Virus record (IMG/VR): IMGVR_UViG_3300009149_000308
Span: 1-22,744 of that record
Source of the DNA: a virus
Direction: 5' to 3' (one strand)
DNA: 22,744 nt
Shown here: positions 21,203-22,744 of the stretch, in pieces
Position numbering within the stretch: the first letter of the stretch is position 1
Layout: every line of letters starts with the position of its first letter
Notes under the pieces: generated by a model
Database searches by the model: none
Told to the model about the DNA's origin: nothing
Seen by the model: only the letters and a program-made list of their open reading frames with translations
Position numbers and translations under genes: made by a program

Positions 21203-22669
21203 CTAGAGGTTGGTGACGATGATGGTCCCGATCATGTTCGGGTCGATGGTCTTGATCACGTACTCGGTCAGGAGTGCGACGTCCTTGCGGAAGGCGCGAA
21301 CGTGAACGGGCGACTTGTACATCGGAATGTAGTCGCCGACGACGGCAGCGGTCGAGACGAACTCGGGCCCACGGTAGGTGAGCAGAGCCTGGTCGGCCGG
21401 GTAGGTCGGGTCGCAGAACACGTCGAGGTCCTGCTTGGTCAGGCGGCCGACGAAGCGCGGACCGGCGATGCCGTCGTTGCTGTACTGAACGCCCTCGAAC
21501 CCGTCTTGGAACTCGACGATGAACATCAAGCTCGGGTGGATCACGCAGACGTTCGGGCGCGTGGTCTGCGTGGCCTCCCAGATCAGGTTCTGGAGCCGCG
21601 AGATGTAGAGCGAGAACGTCTTGAGGTGATCGCGGTAGCTCACGCCGGTCGGCGCGAGGTTGTCAAAGATGACCGTCCCACCCTGAGCCTGACGACGCAG
21701 AGTGTTGACCACATGCTTGAACTTCTCCATCTGGATCAGTCGCGCACCGGCCTCGATGATCGTCGGCTCCGCGTTGATGCCGAAGTCGTTCAGGAAGTCG
21801 ATGACCGACTGCTGACTCCAGCTCGCGCCGAGCGCGCGCGGGCGAGCTTGGACCGTCTCAGCCTTGAGCTGGATCCCGTACTCGGGGAGCTCGATGGCGG
21901 CTTCGATGTTGTAGTCGTAGCTCGCACGAGGCGTGTCGGTCGTCGCAGCCGCGAAGCGGACGCTGAGGATCTTCGTGACGTAGTTGATCGTGTTCGTGAC
22001 GCCACCGCCAGGCGCGCCAACGTCACCGACCAGGTTGCCGTTGCCGTCGTCGCGGATCACCTGCGTGCCCGCCACGATCGTCAGCGTGCGCGGAATGACC
22101 GGCCCGTAGCCCAGCTCGAGCGGAGCGGCCGTGGTGCCGTAGTCGGTGCCGCCAGCGACGCCGAGCTCCTCGCCAGGGTCGCGGATGTGCTCGGACGAGA
22201 AGTCCTCGGTCCCGCGGAAGCCCTGGAGGCTGTCGAACATGGAGGCGCGGTTGGGGATCGCACCCTTGCTGCGCTCGGTCACGATGTCGAGGTAGTGAAT
22301 CCGGCCCAGGCGGTTGCTCATGGGCTGAACCGAGATGACCCGGTCGAGGATGTCCTCGGAGTTGGCCGCGGCGATGAGCGCCAGGCCGTTCTTCACCCAG
22401 GCGGGCAAGCTCGCCCGACTGGTCTCGAGGAGCTCACGGTTGGCCGTGGTCTCCTTGAGGAAGTTCTCCATCATGATCGCGACGCGGGTTTCGAGCCACG
22501 GATCGATGTCGCCGTTTCGATCCTCTAGGATCTCCATCGGCTTGAAGGTCTTGATGCCGAGATCGGCATCCGAGAACTCCTTGAAACGCTTGACCTTCTT
22601 CTCGAACTTCTCGACCAACTTGTTGGTCAACCGCCGGGAACGCTGGCGGTGGGCAGCGGTAGCGAGCAT
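21203..22669 (-). CDS. Major capsid protein, gp23-like (HK97 fold)
   Basis: 488 aa, with AGGAGAT before the ATG. The N-terminal third has long charged helices (LTNKLVEKFEKKVKRFKEFS, VAIMMENFLKETTANRELLE), as in gp23-type precursors. The core resembles T4 gp23: ELPEYGIQLKAETVQARPRA, then LGASWSQQSVIDFLNDFGIN with an A-E helix. In gp23 the same place reads K-A-E-T/S-R-A-L-K-x-x-Y/W-S-x-E-x-x-Q-D. The end (RFVGRLTKQDLDVFCDPTYP, TYRGPEFVSTAAVVGDYIPM) matches the gp23 C-terminal pattern with a 'Y-K-G' strand. Residues about 188-255 hold an additional beta module shared with the sheath. A strong terminator follows. No visible cleavage site (I did not look for one reliably). Confidence 0.85.
   Translation of the reverse strand: MLATAAHRQRSRRLTNKLVEKFEKKVKRFKEFSDADLGIKTFKPMEILEDRNGDIDPWLETRVAIMMENFLKETTANRELLETSRASLPAWVKNGLALIAAANSEDILDRVISVQPMSNRLGRIHYLDIVTERSKGAIPNRASMFDSLQGFRGTEDFSSEHIRDPGEELGVAGGTDYGTTAAPLELGYGPVIPRTLTIVAGTQVIRDDGNGNLVGDVGAPGGGVTNTINYVTKILSVRFAAATTDTPRASYDYNIEAAIELPEYGIQLKAETVQARPRALGASWSQQSVIDFLNDFGINAEPTIIEAGARLIQMEKFKHVVNTLRRQAQGGTVIFDNLAPTGVSYRDHLKTFSLYISRLQNLIWEATQTTRPNVCVIHPSLMFIVEFQDGFEGVQYSNDGIAGPRFVGRLTKQDLDVFCDPTYPADQALLTYRGPEFVSTAAVVGDYIPMYKSPVHVRAFRKDVALLTEYVIKTIDPNMIGTIIVTNL
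21905..22108 (-). repeat. Sheath-like beta module inside the capsid protein (residues about 188-255)
   Basis: Protein-level match to the three sheath modules. In order it has VIPRTLTIVAGTQV, IRDDGNGNLVGD, TNTINYVTKILSVRF and a final SYDYN. Just behind it starts the gp23-core segment EYGIQLKAET, so the module is an insertion before the core. Confidence 0.7.
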
Positions 22670-22705
22670 CGCTATCTCCTATGTCTGGGGGGTTTGTGCC
22701 TTCGC

Positions 22706-22744
22706 CTAACCGCGTTGTCGGCGGCGTCGTTTGCTGGCGGCCAT
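22706..22744 (-). CDS. C-terminal end of an unknown gene (partial)
   Basis: The last 12 codons and TAG stop of a gene entering from the high-coordinate edge. Visible residues are MAASKRRRRQRG, so the ending is very basic. The ATG at 22742-22744 could be a start or an internal codon; the window edge prevents a decision. It ends 36 bases before the capsid gene. A basic C terminus upstream of the capsid would suit a scaffold, protease or small head protein, but nothing can be assigned. Confidence 0.5.
   Translation of the reverse strand: MAASKRRRRQRG

Noticed and set aside
1-22744. CRISPR array, tRNA genes or insertion sequences
   Set aside because: No regularly spaced direct repeats, no cloverleaf-like element and no transposase or terminal inverted repeats were noticed on either strand.

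Overview
The window is a block of a contractile-tailed (myovirus-type) bacteriophage or prophage genome. Every gene I can support is on the minus strand, so transcription runs from high to low coordinates. Genes are tightly packed, with ATGA, TGATG or few-base junctions typical of phage late operons. Most of the DNA is GC-rich, and GAG (Glu) and CTC (Leu) codons are favoured, which points to a high-GC bacterial host; nothing here identifies the host. No terminase, portal, protease, integrase, replication gene, tRNA, rRNA or CRISPR array is visible.

Layout in transcription order. (1) 22744-21203: the end of an unknown gene, then a gp23-like major capsid protein with a strong intrinsic terminator behind it. 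(2) 21202-18612: an intergenic control region with a dyad, a free-standing PAS-domain protein, two unknown proteins (the second with a HeH/SAP-like tail) and a neck-like structural protein. (3) 18608-14798: four fibre or appendage proteins; the first two share a C-terminal domain, and the third has the classic phage-fibre motif and clearly lower GC. (4) 14787-13040: a four-transmembrane protein, two small helical or coiled-coil proteins and a low-complexity protein, a plausible but unproven lysis or accessory cluster. (5) 12962-10897: a gp14-like neck protein, an HK97-gp10-like tail completion protein and a tail terminator or gp15-like protein. (6) 10893-3487: a giant 1214-residue tail sheath, the tail tube, a gp26-like tail chaperone or hub protein with a short shifted-frame partner, and the tape measure. 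(7) 3490-1: baseplate genes, namely a tube-initiator-like protein, a gp53/LysM-like protein, a gp27/gpD-like hub, a gp5/gpV-like spike with an HxH tip, and the start of another baseplate gene.

The most interesting observations: one beta-rich sequence module occurs once inside the major capsid protein and at least three times inside the oversized sheath; the chaperone frame ends at CCG-TGA and the +1 frame runs open into a partner with no ribosome binding site, suggesting a programmed +1 frameshift; a bacterial-type PAS sensor sits among head genes; two adjacent appendage proteins share a C-terminal module; and the fibre gene has an atypical base composition. Protein family calls are from recognising sequence patterns, not from searches.
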